Below are positions 17,712-26,439 of a stretch of DNA of 64,000 nucleotides, in pieces (position 1 is the stretch's first letter; every line of letters starts with the position of its first letter). Origin of the DNA: Microbacterium sp. SYP-A9085 (lineage in GTDB: Bacteria; Actinomycetota; Actinomycetes; Actinomycetales; Microbacteriaceae); the NCBI RefSeq assembly GCF_009649635.1, contig NZ_WJII01000001.1, forward strand, positions 310,001 through 374,000, read 5' to 3'. Position numbers and translations under genes: made by a program. The notes under the pieces are model-generated. The model was not told where the DNA came from and did not search any database. It worked only from the letters and a program-made list of their open reading frames with translations.

Positions 17712-17740
17712 GGGCGGCCATTCGGCCCGAACGGCCGCCC
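17712..17740 (-). terminator. Intercistronic hairpin after the binding-protein gene
   Basis: The stem GGGCGGCC/GGCCGCCC (17712-17719 with 17733-17740) has an inner TTCGG/CCGAA stem. It lies between the binding-protein stop and the permease start. Such hairpins usually attenuate read-through and protect the upstream mRNA, giving more receptor than permease. Confidence 0.7.
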
Positions 17741-17754
17741 CGATCTTCATCGTG

Positions 17755-18885
17755 TTACTGCTTCTCCTGCACGGGAACGCCACGCAGCAGGGCGTCCAAC
17801 TTGTCATTCCACTCGTTCGCGTTGTTGCCGATCTCGACAGGGAACGGGTGGATGGTCATGCCCTTCTTCTTCTCCTTGCCGGACACCTGAGCAGCCGTCA
17901 GGTTGTGCTGCTTCTCAAGGATCGGCTGACCTTCATCGAGCATCCAGTTGTAGAAGAGCCATGCACTTGCCGGGTGCTGCGCGTCGGTGAACATCGCAAG
18001 ACCGAGAGGGTAGGCCACGGTCTCGGTGTGCACGATGCCGTCCGCACTGCGATACGCAACCGGCGCTCCAGTGGCGATCGCGCTCTCCGCGATGAAGTCG
18101 TAGTTCCACGCATTCACCGCCGTCTGCCCGGCTCCCAGCATCTGGGCCATGGCTGTGTGCCCCTTTGCCGCGTGCGCTCCATCGGCGATCTTCTTCCACA
18201 GATCGTCGATCTCCGCCTGGCTCTTGCCCTGCTTCACCCACAGGTCGGTGACAACGCCGAAGAGGTCGCCGTCATCAGCGGCGATCGTGATCTTGCCGTC
18301 GAACCGCGGGTCGGCGAGATCCTCCCAGCTCTTCGGCTCCTCGCCGGCAGGAATCAAATCGGTGTTCCACACGGGGACCACGGTGTAGCCAGCGATCGCC
18401 GACCATCCGCCGTCGTAGTAGGGGTGATCGCCCAGCTGGTCGACGCCGGCGCCCTCGTACTTGGTGAATGCACCCTCGCCACTGATGCCGATCATTCCCC
18501 CGAAGTTCTCGAGGATGACGTCAGCACCGACGCGCTTGGCGCTGAGCTCCTGGAGCACGCGCTGGTTCAGATCCACCGTGGACGCACGGAACGTGCGAAC
18601 CGCGATCCCCGTGTCGGCGGTGAAGGCGGCGGTGTACTCCTGCCAGTTCGCCTCGGGACTCTCCGTGTAGAGGCTGAGCCCACCCTCTTTCTTGGCGAGT
18701 TCGATGGCCTTGGCCCGTTGTTCCTTGGCCGGAAGCGCATTGAGCTGCTCGTAGACACTGGCCGCGTCGGTCGCGTTCCCGCCACCACCGCCCGGTTGCA
18801 CCGCATCAGGAGCTCCGCAGCCGGCCATGATGACGGCCAGGGGGAGTGCCAGGCCCAGTGCCAGAACCTTTACATTCTTCTTCAT
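17755..18885 (-). CDS. ABC transporter substrate-binding lipoprotein, Fe3+/organic-acid type
   Basis: This 376-aa precursor has a signal peptide with lipobox MAGC, a short Gly-rich linker, then a two-lobe class II binding fold (GLSLYTESPEANWQEY, GADVILENFG, WNTDLIPAGEEPKSWEDLADP). It is the first gene of the six-gene operon running to 12238. The receptor type covers iron, polyamine, phosphonate and carboxylate uptake; tyrosines typical of iron-only receptors are not decisive here. The catabolic enzymes co-transcribed behind it suggest it binds the growth substrate. Confidence 0.85.
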   Translation of the reverse strand: MKKNVKVLALGLALPLAVIMAGCGAPDAVQPGGGGGNATDAASVYEQLNALPAKEQRAKAIELAKKEGGLSLYTESPEANWQEYTAAFTADTGIAVRTFRASTVDLNQRVLQELSAKRVGADVILENFGGMIGISGEGAFTKYEGAGVDQLGDHPYYDGGWSAIAGYTVVPVWNTDLIPAGEEPKSWEDLADPRFDGKITIAADDGDLFGVVTDLWVKQGKSQAEIDDLWKKIADGAHAAKGHTAMAQMLGAGQTAVNAWNYDFIAESAIATGAPVAYRSADGIVHTETVAYPLGLAMFTDAQHPASAWLFYNWMLDEGQPILEKQHNLTAAQVSGKEKKKGMTIHPFPVEIGNNANEWNDKLDALLRGVPVQEKQ

Positions 18886-19158
18886 TCCGTGTCCTTTTCA
18901 TAGTGGGAGGCGTGCGGAACCGGGATGAGGCCACGACTCGGATGCGACTCCTCTGCTCGTATCCGCACGAGAAACGACTCATGGTCACCCCGACTGTGGT
19001 GCCACCCCGGTGACGCTGTCGACACCAGATTCACCGGCTCTCCATGTCTTGCCAGATCACTTGCCGGGCACGGTAGGAAGGCGACAGATCGAACCGCTGA
19101 ACCGCCGGTGCCTTCATTCGCATGCCTCTGCCCAGTTTTGAAATGAGATGCACACAGA

Positions 19159-19178
19159 CCAGGACACCGATGTCCTGG
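19159..19178 (-). other. Perfect hairpin in the long 5' leader
   Basis: CCAGGACA and TGTCCTGG form an 8-bp perfect stem with a 4-base loop. It lies about 25 bases after the predicted start site of the binding-protein transcript and far from the start codon at 18885. No U-tract follows, so it is not an obvious terminator. Confidence 0.45.
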
Positions 19179-19208
19179 CCCCAACAACGAGCGCACCCGC
19201 TACGCTCC

Positions 19209-19237
19209 ATAATGCTTCCCCAAACGTTCTCTGTCAA
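19209..19237 (-). promoter_or_regulatory. Strong sigma-70-type promoter of the ABC/decarboxylase operon
   Basis: On the minus strand TTGACA (19232-19237) is followed after 17 bases by CATTAT (19209-19214). This is the best consensus promoter in the window. It predicts a transcript starting near 19202 with an untranslated leader of about 315 bases before the gene at 18885. The remaining stretch 18886-19433 otherwise holds only the inverted repeat at 19247, the leader hairpin at 19159 and a run of nine G at 19390-19398. Confidence 0.7.
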
Positions 19238-19246
19238 TAGAAAGTT

Positions 19247-19263
19247 ATTCTGTACGCCAGAAT
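19247..19263. promoter_or_regulatory. Inverted repeat upstream of the -35 box
   Basis: ATTCTG-TACGC-CAGAAT is a perfect 6-5-6 inverted repeat, ending nine bases upstream of the TTGACA box. The position suits an activator and the geometry suits an IclR-family dimer. The IclR protein at 7647 is the nearest candidate. Confidence 0.5.
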
Positions 19264-19433
19264 CAGGGTAGGGCTCCTCTATTCGACGACAGGCAACCGG
19301 ACGGCCGCGCAGGGCGAGGAAGGGGGTCCGCTGGCAGAAAATCGCAAGAACGACCACTTCCATGCTCAGGCCACGAAGTGTCGCTATGCGGGGGGGGGCG
19401 CCGGGTCAGCATCCCACGTCGTCCCTCAGCGCG

Positions 19434-20603
19434 TTACGCGTCCGACCGGGGCTGGTGCCGCCTCGCCGTCAGAACGGCCGGAGTCACCATACCGACTCCG
19501 AGCACCGCCGTGGACCACCCCACTGAGGGAAGCAGCAGCATCAGGCCGCCGATGCTCAACGGAGTCAGGAGCATCGCGAACGATCGGAACACACCGTTAG
19601 TGGCGATGGCCCTCCCCCGCTCCCCATCAGTGACCGAGTCGGACGCCATCGCCGGCCCGATGGTCTGCAGCAGTCCTGCCCCGACTCCGGAGATAAACAG
19701 GAACAAGGCCACCGCACTCGGCGAGACCGGTAGGAGCGCAACAGCCGCTAGGCCCAAGCCAGCCGGCGCGGTTCCGAGAACGACGCAGGCGCGATCTCCC
19801 AGGGGCTTCGCGAACTTCGACGCCGCCGAGCCCACCATGGTCGCGAAGTTGGCGACTGCGATCAGGGTTCCGGTGAGGGAGACGGAGAGTCCGGCTGCGG
19901 TCAGGATCACGGGGATATACGAGTCGAGCGCACCACGCCAGGCTCCGCCTCCAGCGCTCATGATCGCCGCTGCCATGACTCCTGGACGGAGATGGCGCCC
20001 GAGGGTCGTCGCTGGCGCCCCTGTGGGACGGTCTCGGTGGAATGGCGGAAATCGTGTCAGCATCATCGCCGGCACGATGGAGCCGGCTGCGATCATCGCC
20101 GCGATCAGGAAAACGAGCCGCAGCGAGACTCCTCCGATGAGTCCTGCGATGAACGGGCCGACCATGGAGCCCACGCCATTGATGATATTCATCGTGGCGA
20201 TCGCCGACACCGCGGTGTCGCTGGAACGGATGACGTGCGTCTGGGTCGCGGTCCAGAAGTAAGCACGGGAGATCCCCTGCATCAGCTGTGCCGCTATGAA
20301 GGTCCACAAGGCATCCGCCAGCCCGAGGATCAACCCGCACGACATCAGCATGAGGCAGGACGTGATGATCAGGAACCTCGTGGAGAACCGGTCCATCAAC
20401 GCGCCGAGCCCAAGCCGCACTACTGCCTGTGTCACCGCCGACACCGAGACCAGCAGCCCGACGGCGCCGATCCCGTATCCCGAATGCACGGCGAACAGCG
20501 GCACCATTACCGTCACCATTCCGAGTGCGACGGCGTACGCCAAGTTGATGAGGTGGTTCCCTACCCAGTTGACGCGTTCGGCCCCTCCGCGCTGCACGTT
20601 CAC
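19434..20603 (-). CDS. MFS transporter
   Basis: This 389-aa protein has 12 predicted helices and MFS loop motifs such as RLGLGALMDRFSTR between helices 2 and 3. It starts at a GTG overlapping the flavin monooxygenase stop by four bases, so the two are translationally coupled. It is paralogous to the truncated protein at 1-534, and the pair bracket the cluster. Import of the aromatic substrate or export of a toxic intermediate are both possible. Confidence 0.85.
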   Translation of the reverse strand: MNVQRGGAERVNWVGNHLINLAYAVALGMVTVMVPLFAVHSGYGIGAVGLLVSVSAVTQAVVRLGLGALMDRFSTRFLIITSCLMLMSCGLILGLADALWTFIAAQLMQGISRAYFWTATQTHVIRSSDTAVSAIATMNIINGVGSMVGPFIAGLIGGVSLRLVFLIAAMIAAGSIVPAMMLTRFPPFHRDRPTGAPATTLGRHLRPGVMAAAIMSAGGGAWRGALDSYIPVILTAAGLSVSLTGTLIAVANFATMVGSAASKFAKPLGDRACVVLGTAPAGLGLAAVALLPVSPSAVALFLFISGVGAGLLQTIGPAMASDSVTDGERGRAIATNGVFRSFAMLLTPLSIGGLMLLLPSVGWSTAVLGVGMVTPAVLTARRHQPRSDA

Positions 20604-22228
20604 ACGGCCACGCGCTGCCCCGTCACCAGACGCGCCACGGCGAGCGCGTCCTCCGGGGCCGATGCACCTCTCCAGACGATGTGCAGGTCGGGGCGCACCA
20701 GCAGGAGGCCGGTGCCATATGCCGCCACGGCATCCTCAGACTCCGGTCGATAGACCCGGAACGGAACACCGAGTCGCGCGAACGCATCGACGAATCCGGC
20801 GGCTTCGGCGTCGTCGATGCCGCCGGTGGCTATCAGCGTGAACTCCCAGCCGAGGTCATCTTGGATCGGACGGCCGTCAGCGAGCCACACGTGCGGGAGC
20901 CGCGCGCCGGGCTCGATCGACGGCTCGTAGACGAAGCTGAGATCGTCCTCGCCCCGTTCAAGATCCGGATCATAGGACGTGATGGGTGAGTCACTGTAGA
21001 CATAGCCGAGCTCGATGCCGTAGAGATCGTTACTCCAGCGGTGTTCCACCTCGGCGACAGCCTTCAGGTCGTGGCGGATCCGCTCGCCCTCGGGCGTGCT
21101 GTCGACGATCTCCGGCCTCCAGAGTCGACGCCACTTGTTGCGGGCGACAGTGGCCTTGCGCGACGCGGCGATGTTGCGCTCAGCGATCTGACGACGCTCC
21201 GGCTCATAGGAGTCCAACAGACCCTGGCCACCCCATCCTCGGATGACAGCGGCGAGCTTCCATCCCAGATCCACTGCGTCGGCGTGTCCGGTGTTCATGC
21301 CGAGCCCACCGGTCGGTATCACCAGATGTGCTGAGTCTCCCGCGAGGAAGACGCGACCCGAACGATAGTGATCCGCGAGCATGAGCCGCTGCTGCCATCT
21401 GCCGACATAAAGAGTCTCGTAGTCGAAGGGGAATCCCACGATCTTCTCGAAAAGGGGAGCCATCTCCTCGTCGGAATCGACGGTCGCATGGAAGGAGAAG
21501 TGCTCCTTGTCGTCCTGCACGATCATGAACGAATTCGTGCTGTCGGCAATGTGATAGTGGCGGCCGATTCCGATGGGAATGCGATCAAGAAGGTTCTTCG
21601 AACGGAAGAGCGCCTGTCGCATCTCAAGGCGAGACTCTCCTTCGAGCTCGAATCCGAGCTTCTGCCGGACAGTGCTGCCGCCGCCGTCGCATCCGACCAG
21701 GTACGAGGACGTCACAACGTGTTCGCTTCCATCCGCGGATCGGATGGTGGTCAGCACCGTGTCATCGTCCTGCTCGAAGTCGACGATCTCACTTTCGAAT
21801 CTCACATCGACGCCCGGGATGCTCTCCGCCACATCGCGCAGCAACGGCTCGAGGGTGTACTGCGAGATGAGCTGATACGGCTCCGCCGCCGTGGTGCCAT
21901 CACGCACGTCGCGATACGACGACTTCAGTTCGTTAACCGACGGGTACTCGTGACATACCAGGGCAGGGGTGCGCGCGATGCTCTCCACACAGATGAACAC
22001 GTCCATAGGCATGTCGTTGTCGAGACCCGCAGCTCGGATCCGATCTGCGAGCCCCAGGCGGCGGAAGTTCTCCATCGTCCGCGCATTGCAGCGCTCCATC
22101 TTCGGAAGCTTCCCGAGGCTCGGGCGCTTATCCGCCAACAGCACCTTCACCCCGAGCTGACCGAGCACGATCGCCAGCGTCAGGCCGACCGGACCCGCAC
22201 CTGCAATGACAACGTCTTTGTATTTCAT
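20600..22228 (-). CDS. Class A flavin-dependent aromatic hydroxylase
   Basis: This 542-aa protein is a PHBH-fold monooxygenase like MhpA and phenol hydroxylases. It has the FAD motif VIAGAGPVG (residues 7-15), the DG motif GCDGGGSTVR, and the GD motif VFLAGDSAHLVIPTGGLGMNTG near residue 285, where the DSAH core is invariant. The C-terminal 120 residues form a thioredoxin-like domain as in MhpA-type enzymes. It would hydroxylate a phenolic or heteroaromatic ring using NAD(P)H and oxygen. It leads the two-gene unit with the MFS transporter. The 184 bases upstream are AT-richer than the surroundings and border the insertion sequence. Confidence 0.88.
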   Translation of the reverse strand: MKYKDVVIAGAGPVGLTLAIVLGQLGVKVLLADKRPSLGKLPKMERCNARTMENFRRLGLADRIRAAGLDNDMPMDVFICVESIARTPALVCHEYPSVNELKSSYRDVRDGTTAAEPYQLISQYTLEPLLRDVAESIPGVDVRFESEIVDFEQDDDTVLTTIRSADGSEHVVTSSYLVGCDGGGSTVRQKLGFELEGESRLEMRQALFRSKNLLDRIPIGIGRHYHIADSTNSFMIVQDDKEHFSFHATVDSDEEMAPLFEKIVGFPFDYETLYVGRWQQRLMLADHYRSGRVFLAGDSAHLVIPTGGLGMNTGHADAVDLGWKLAAVIRGWGGQGLLDSYEPERRQIAERNIAASRKATVARNKWRRLWRPEIVDSTPEGERIRHDLKAVAEVEHRWSNDLYGIELGYVYSDSPITSYDPDLERGEDDLSFVYEPSIEPGARLPHVWLADGRPIQDDLGWEFTLIATGGIDDAEAAGFVDAFARLGVPFRVYRPESEDAVAAYGTGLLLVRPDLHIVWRGASAPEDALAVARLVTGQRVAV

Positions 22229-22412
22229 CGAAATCTCCCTCAGAAGGGGCCTGCGACGGCGCCCTCGATGCTGCGCGTGTTCCTAGACCGGGTTCGAGCA
22301 CACGCAGATTCAGTAACGATCGCCGGAATCCGACTCATGACTACACAGTATCCCCACTACTGCAACCCTGCTATCACTCTGAAGAAATAAGTGAGATAGA
22401 TGTGGGTCTCAA

Positions 22413-23351
22413 GGGCGTGTCTGACAATTGCTTTGTCCAGGCGATGACGGCGTTGAGGGTGACCGCTGCGCGGTAGGCGATGGCGTGTTTGTCCTAGCGG
22501 GTGGCGAGTCCTCGCCATTGCTTGAGGTGACAGTACTGGCGCTCGACGACGTTGCGGTTCTTGTAGTCGGCCTTGTCGAGGCTGACTGGCCGGCCGCCGC
22601 GTGACCCGCGCCGTTTGCGGTGGCCTTTCTGATCGTCCGGTTCGGGGATCACGGCCTTGATCCCACGCGAGCGCAGGTAGGATCGGATCGCTCGGGACGA
22701 GTACGCCTTGTCGCCGCGCACCGCGTCCGGGCGAGTCCGTGGACGCCCGGTGTCGCGACCAACGCGAAGCTGCTCCATCAGCGGCAGTAACATCGGTGAG
22801 TCGCCGGCCTGCCCCGGCGTGATCAAACGTTGCCAGCGGGAGGCCGCTGCCGTCGACAAGCTGATGAATCTTCGTCGACAGGCCACCGCGAGAGCGGCCG
22901 ACACCGTGATCAGGCGGCTCTTCCGTCAAATTCTTGTAACTCGATCCAGCCCCCTGTGAGGCGGGTGGTGTTCGTCGCGTGCTGATGCGCACGAGCGATG
23001 GTGGAGTCCACTGACAGCGACCAGTCCACCAGTCCCGCGGCGTCGGCCGCGGCCGTGAGCGTCGCGAAGATCTTCTCCCACGTACCGTCCGCCGCCATCC
23101 GGTAGTGCCACGTCCACACGGTCTGCCAAGGCCCGAAGACCTCCGGCAGATCCCGCCACGCAATCCCGGTCCGGTACCGATACACGATGCCCTCGACCAT
23201 CAACCGGGCATCCGAGAACGGCCTGCCCTTACGACCCGTCGGACGCGGCAACATCTCCTCGATCAACGACCACTGAGCATCCGAGAGCACCTGAAACCGA
23301 GACATACTCACAGCCTCTCAGCAAGCCTCGACTTAGTTGTCAGACACGCCC
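22413..23351 (-). mobile_element. IS5-family (IS427-like) insertion sequence
   Basis: The 939-bp element is bounded by perfect 15-bp terminal inverted repeats, GGGCGTGTCTGACAA at 22413 and its complement ending at 23351. It encodes a degenerate transposase on the minus strand. The flanks (CAA on the left, TAG on the right) show no target-site duplication. It sits exactly between the aromatic cluster and the rhamnose locus. Confidence 0.9.
22494..23311 (-). pseudogene. IS5-family transposase, broken into three frames plus amber stop
   Basis: The first 133 codons from 23311 (MSMSRFQVLSDAQWSLIEE onward, with the catalytic-domain start VDSTIARAHQH) are intact. Homology then continues in a second frame (EEPPDHGVGRSRGGLSTKIH) and from about 22830 in a third (LITPGQAGDSPMLLPLMEQL to WRGLATR). 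Some IS427-group elements use one programmed frameshift, but two shifts indicate decay. The expected TRYDKHA motif reads TR-stop-DKHA: the tyrosine codon is TAG at 22494-22496, twelve codons after the probable catalytic glutamate in NVVERQ. The product should be inactive. Confidence 0.85.
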
Positions 23352-23362
23352 TAGCCCCGCGC

Positions 23363-24232
23363 TCAGTGCATCCGGATCGTGTCCACCGCGTGGATGCGGT
23401 CGCGCATGAACCGGTTGGCGTGAGCGGCGAGGTCCGCCGAATCCTGCCAGAGGTTGCGCCACACTCCGAGCGTGTTCGACAGTGAGGCGCTCACGACCGC
23501 GCTCGAGAAGGACTCGAACACGACCGGTCCGTCGTAGCCGATGCGAGCTAATGCACGGAAGAACGGCTCGAAGTCGACGCTTCCGGTGCCGAGGTAGCCG
23601 CGGTGGCTCTCGCCGATGTGGACATACCGCAGCCGATCGGCGGCGTCCAGCACCGGGTCGAACATGCTCGATTCCTCGATGTTCATGTGGTACGTGTCCA
23701 GGTGCACGTGCACGTTGTCGCTGGGGACGTCCCCGAGGAACGCGAGCGCCGCGCGTGCGGTGTTCAGAAGATTCGTCTCGTAGCGGTTCACGACCTCGAG
23801 CGACAGCTCGACGCCGGCATCCCGCCCGTATGCCCCCAGCCGGCCGAGCGCCTGCGCAGACTGCGCGCGACCGCGCTCCGTGGCCGGCTGCTGGTACTTC
23901 TGCATGGCGGAGTAGAGGACGCCGCACAGCGCCGACCCGCCCGCCTCGGCGACGACGTCGATGGCGCGTGTGAGCAGATCCTCGCCCCGCCGTGCGACGA
24001 CCGCGTCGTCGCTGGTCAGGTCGTGCTCTGCGTCAAGCCCCAGCGACGCCGACACCGCCAGGTCGTGGTCCGCGGCGATCCGCTTCACGACCGCACCGTC
24101 GAAGGCGTACGGATCCATGAGCGGAAGCTCGAGCAGGTCGAAGCCCGCCTCGTGCGCGCCGGAGCACGCCGTCCGCAAGCCCTGCTCGTCGAACTCGCCC
24201 GTGAAGACGAGCCCATGAACGCCGATCTGCAT
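23363..24232 (-). CDS. Ketose 3-epimerase (D-tagatose/D-psicose 3-epimerase family)
   Basis: This 289-aa TIM-barrel protein matches ketose 3-epimerases, which interconvert ketoses at C3 with a divalent metal and two glutamates. The first glutamate is in LSLEVVNRYETN, the metal aspartate in HVHLDTYHMNIEE, the histidine in HIGESHRGYLGTG, and the second glutamate in VVFESFSS. The gene ends the rhamnose-type importer operon, 39 bases after the second permease gene. L-rhamnulose, the ketose made by rhamnose isomerase, is a plausible substrate or product. The insertion sequence starts 12 bases beyond its stop. Confidence 0.82.
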   Translation of the reverse strand: MQIGVHGLVFTGEFDEQGLRTACSGAHEAGFDLLELPLMDPYAFDGAVVKRIAADHDLAVSASLGLDAEHDLTSDDAVVARRGEDLLTRAIDVVAEAGGSALCGVLYSAMQKYQQPATERGRAQSAQALGRLGAYGRDAGVELSLEVVNRYETNLLNTARAALAFLGDVPSDNVHVHLDTYHMNIEESSMFDPVLDAADRLRYVHIGESHRGYLGTGSVDFEPFFRALARIGYDGPVVFESFSSAVVSASLSNTLGVWRNLWQDSADLAAHANRFMRDRIHAVDTIRMH

Positions 24233-24271
24233 ATCGATTCCTCCGTCTCGTGCCGGTACGTCTCGCGGCGA

Positions 24272-25423
24272 TCACTTCGCCTGGGAAGCCGCGCTGTCTG
24301 CCATCTCCGCGACACCGCCGGCGCCGCCGGCAGACGTCGACTGGCGTGCTCGGGCGCGGCGGGATCGGGAGTTCGTCACGTCCACCAGGGAGGCGCCGAG
24401 CAGCACGACCGCCAGGGCGAGGAACTGCAGCTGCGACCCGGCGTTGCCGGGAACGACGATGAGGATCGACGCATTCATCCACACGATCAGAAGCGCCGCC
24501 AGGAGCACCCCTCCGATGCGTCCCACGCCGCCGGTGATGGCGACGCCGCCGAGGACGGCGATGGTGATCGCGGGAAGGGCCATGCCCGGCCCGCTGGTCC
24601 CGGCGTCGGGCCGCGCGGACGCGAACTGCGCGACCGTGTAGATCGCCACCAGCGCGCTGATGACACCGGAGACCACGAACGCGAGAAGCTGACTGCGCCG
24701 CGTGTTGATGCCGGCCCAGCTCGCGGCGGTCGAGTTCGTGCCGATCGCGTAGAGCTGTCGCCCGTACGTGGTGCGGTTCAGCACGAGCCAGGCGATCACC
24801 GCCACGGGCAGCAGGAACGTGAACACACCGAGCGGGACCAGCGGCACATACGCGCCGATCAGAGGCAGCTCGACGGACTGCGCGGCGCCGTACAGCTCCT
24901 GGATCCGCGGCCCCGAGATCGGCGACGCGTTCGTGATCACGAGCGCAATGGATGCGTACGCGTAATAGGTGGCGAGCGTGGTGATCAGCGCGGGATAGCG
25001 GAAGTACGCGGTCAGGAACCCGTTGATCCAGCCGAGCAGCGCTCCGACCAGAAGCGCGACGACAGCGGCGGCCGCGAAGTCCCACTTCTGGGTGCCGTAG
25101 AGGATGCCGAACACCATGCCGACCAGCGAGACCATCGAGCCGACGGACAGGTCGATGCTGCCGTCCCCGGTCGTGATCACGAACAATTCCGCGATCGCCA
25201 GCAGCGCGAGCGGGACGATGTTGATCAGGGATGCCGCGAAGTAGTCGGTCGTCAGCGGCGCTGTCGTCACCCCGGCGACGTCCAGGACCACCATCACGAC
25301 GATCAGCACCGCCAGCAGGACGACGATCACCGCCCGGCGATCGAGAAGGCCACCGCCGTCGATCCATGCGCGGATCCGCGGCCATGCCCCCGACGGGCGC
25401 TGCTCCGGCAATGATGTGCTCAT
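24272..25423 (-). CDS. Sugar ABC transporter permease (RbsC/RhaQ type)
   Basis: This 383-aa permease has 8-10 helices and the BPD_transp_2 signature (TTGDGSIDLSVGSMVSLVG; TSGPGMALPAITIAVLGGVAITGGVGR). ATG 25423 (MSTSLPEQ) overlaps the stop of the first permease gene by four bases; the same frame is open much further upstream by chance. Together with the permease at 25420 it forms a heterodimeric channel, as in rhamnose importers of the RhaSTPQ kind. A charged, Ser/Ala-rich tail follows the last helix. Confidence 0.87.
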   Translation of the reverse strand: MSTSLPEQRPSGAWPRIRAWIDGGGLLDRRAVIVVLLAVLIVVMVVLDVAGVTTAPLTTDYFAASLINIVPLALLAIAELFVITTGDGSIDLSVGSMVSLVGMVFGILYGTQKWDFAAAAVVALLVGALLGWINGFLTAYFRYPALITTLATYYAYASIALVITNASPISGPRIQELYGAAQSVELPLIGAYVPLVPLGVFTFLLPVAVIAWLVLNRTTYGRQLYAIGTNSTAASWAGINTRRSQLLAFVVSGVISALVAIYTVAQFASARPDAGTSGPGMALPAITIAVLGGVAITGGVGRIGGVLLAALLIVWMNASILIVVPGNAGSQLQFLALAVVLLGASLVDVTNSRSRRARARQSTSAGGAGGVAEMADSAASQAK

Positions 25424-26439
25424 GACATCCTCCCCGAGCGTCGGCGCGCGCGTTCTCGAAGGATGTCGGCGCCCACCGCGATGATGATGAAGACGCCGAC
25501 GAAAAGCCGCGACAGCTGCGACGGCCAGCCCAGCTGGATGACGCCCACCGACACCGTCTGCACCAGCAGGGCGCCCAGCAGCGTCCCCACGACGGACCCG
25601 CGGCCGCCCATGATCGACGTGCCGCCGATCACGACGGCGGCGATGACCTCCAGTTCCTTGCCGTTGCCGACGGACTGATCCAGCGAGGATGTGCCCGACG
25701 CGAGCATGACGCACGCCGCGACGCCCACCATCACGCCGGTGATGACGTACACCCAGACCAGGCGCGGCCGCACCGCGATCCCGGTCAGGCGCGCGGCCTC
25801 CGCATTCCCGCCGATCGCGAACAGGTTGCGACCGGCCCTCGTGTACCGCAGGAACCACCATGCGGCGGCGACCAGGGCCACCACTATCGCGAATGCGTTC
25901 GGCACGCCGAGCGTGGTGCCCGCCGCGCCCTTGCCGAATACGTCGAACGTCGAGGGGATGCCGTTGACCGTCGACGAGTTGAACGTGCGGTAGCCGATGT
26001 ACAGGAACAGATTCCACGTCCCGAACGTGATGATGATCGGATGCACGCGGGCGTACGCCACGAGGAAGCCGTTCACGCTGCCGAGGATTCCGCCGATCAC
26101 GACGGAGACGAGGAGGGCGACGATGAGCGGGATCTCCACCGAGACGAGCAGCCGCGCGGTGACGACCGCGCACACCATCGCCATCCCGGCAACGGAGACA
26201 TCGATGCCCCCCGTGATGATCACGAACGTCATCCCGATGCCGATGAGCGCGACCGGTGCGACGTTGACCAGCAGCGGACCGACAGAGGCGGGTGAGAGGA
26301 ACGAAGGCGTGAAGATCCCGAGCAGCACCCACAGCACGGCGATGACGCCGACCAGGACCACCTCCTGGCCGGTGACCGCGGGGGGGAGGATGCGTCGCAG
26401 CGAGACCGTCGCGGGCGCGGAATCGGTCCGGGATGTCAT
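25420..26439 (-). CDS. Sugar ABC transporter permease (RbsC/RhaP type)
   Basis: This 339-aa permease has about nine helices and the family segments ITGGIDVSVAGMAMVCAVV and VVIGGTSIMGGRGSVVGTLLGALL. Start ATG 26439 overlaps the ATPase stop by four bases. It pairs with the permease at 24272. The substrate, L-rhamnose, is assigned from the divergent rhamnose catabolic genes and the shared LacI operator. Confidence 0.87.
   Translation of the reverse strand: MTSRTDSAPATVSLRRILPPAVTGQEVVLVGVIAVLWVLLGIFTPSFLSPASVGPLLVNVAPVALIGIGMTFVIITGGIDVSVAGMAMVCAVVTARLLVSVEIPLIVALLVSVVIGGILGSVNGFLVAYARVHPIIITFGTWNLFLYIGYRTFNSSTVNGIPSTFDVFGKGAAGTTLGVPNAFAIVVALVAAAWWFLRYTRAGRNLFAIGGNAEAARLTGIAVRPRLVWVYVITGVMVGVAACVMLASGTSSLDQSVGNGKELEVIAAVVIGGTSIMGGRGSVVGTLLGALLVQTVSVGVIQLGWPSQLSRLFVGVFIIIAVGADILRERARRRSGRMS

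Noticed and set aside
19390..19398. Run of nine G as a possible phase-variable tract
   Set aside because: It lies outside any coding sequence and away from the recognised promoter, so no switch can be argued; could also be a sequencing-sensitive homopolymer.
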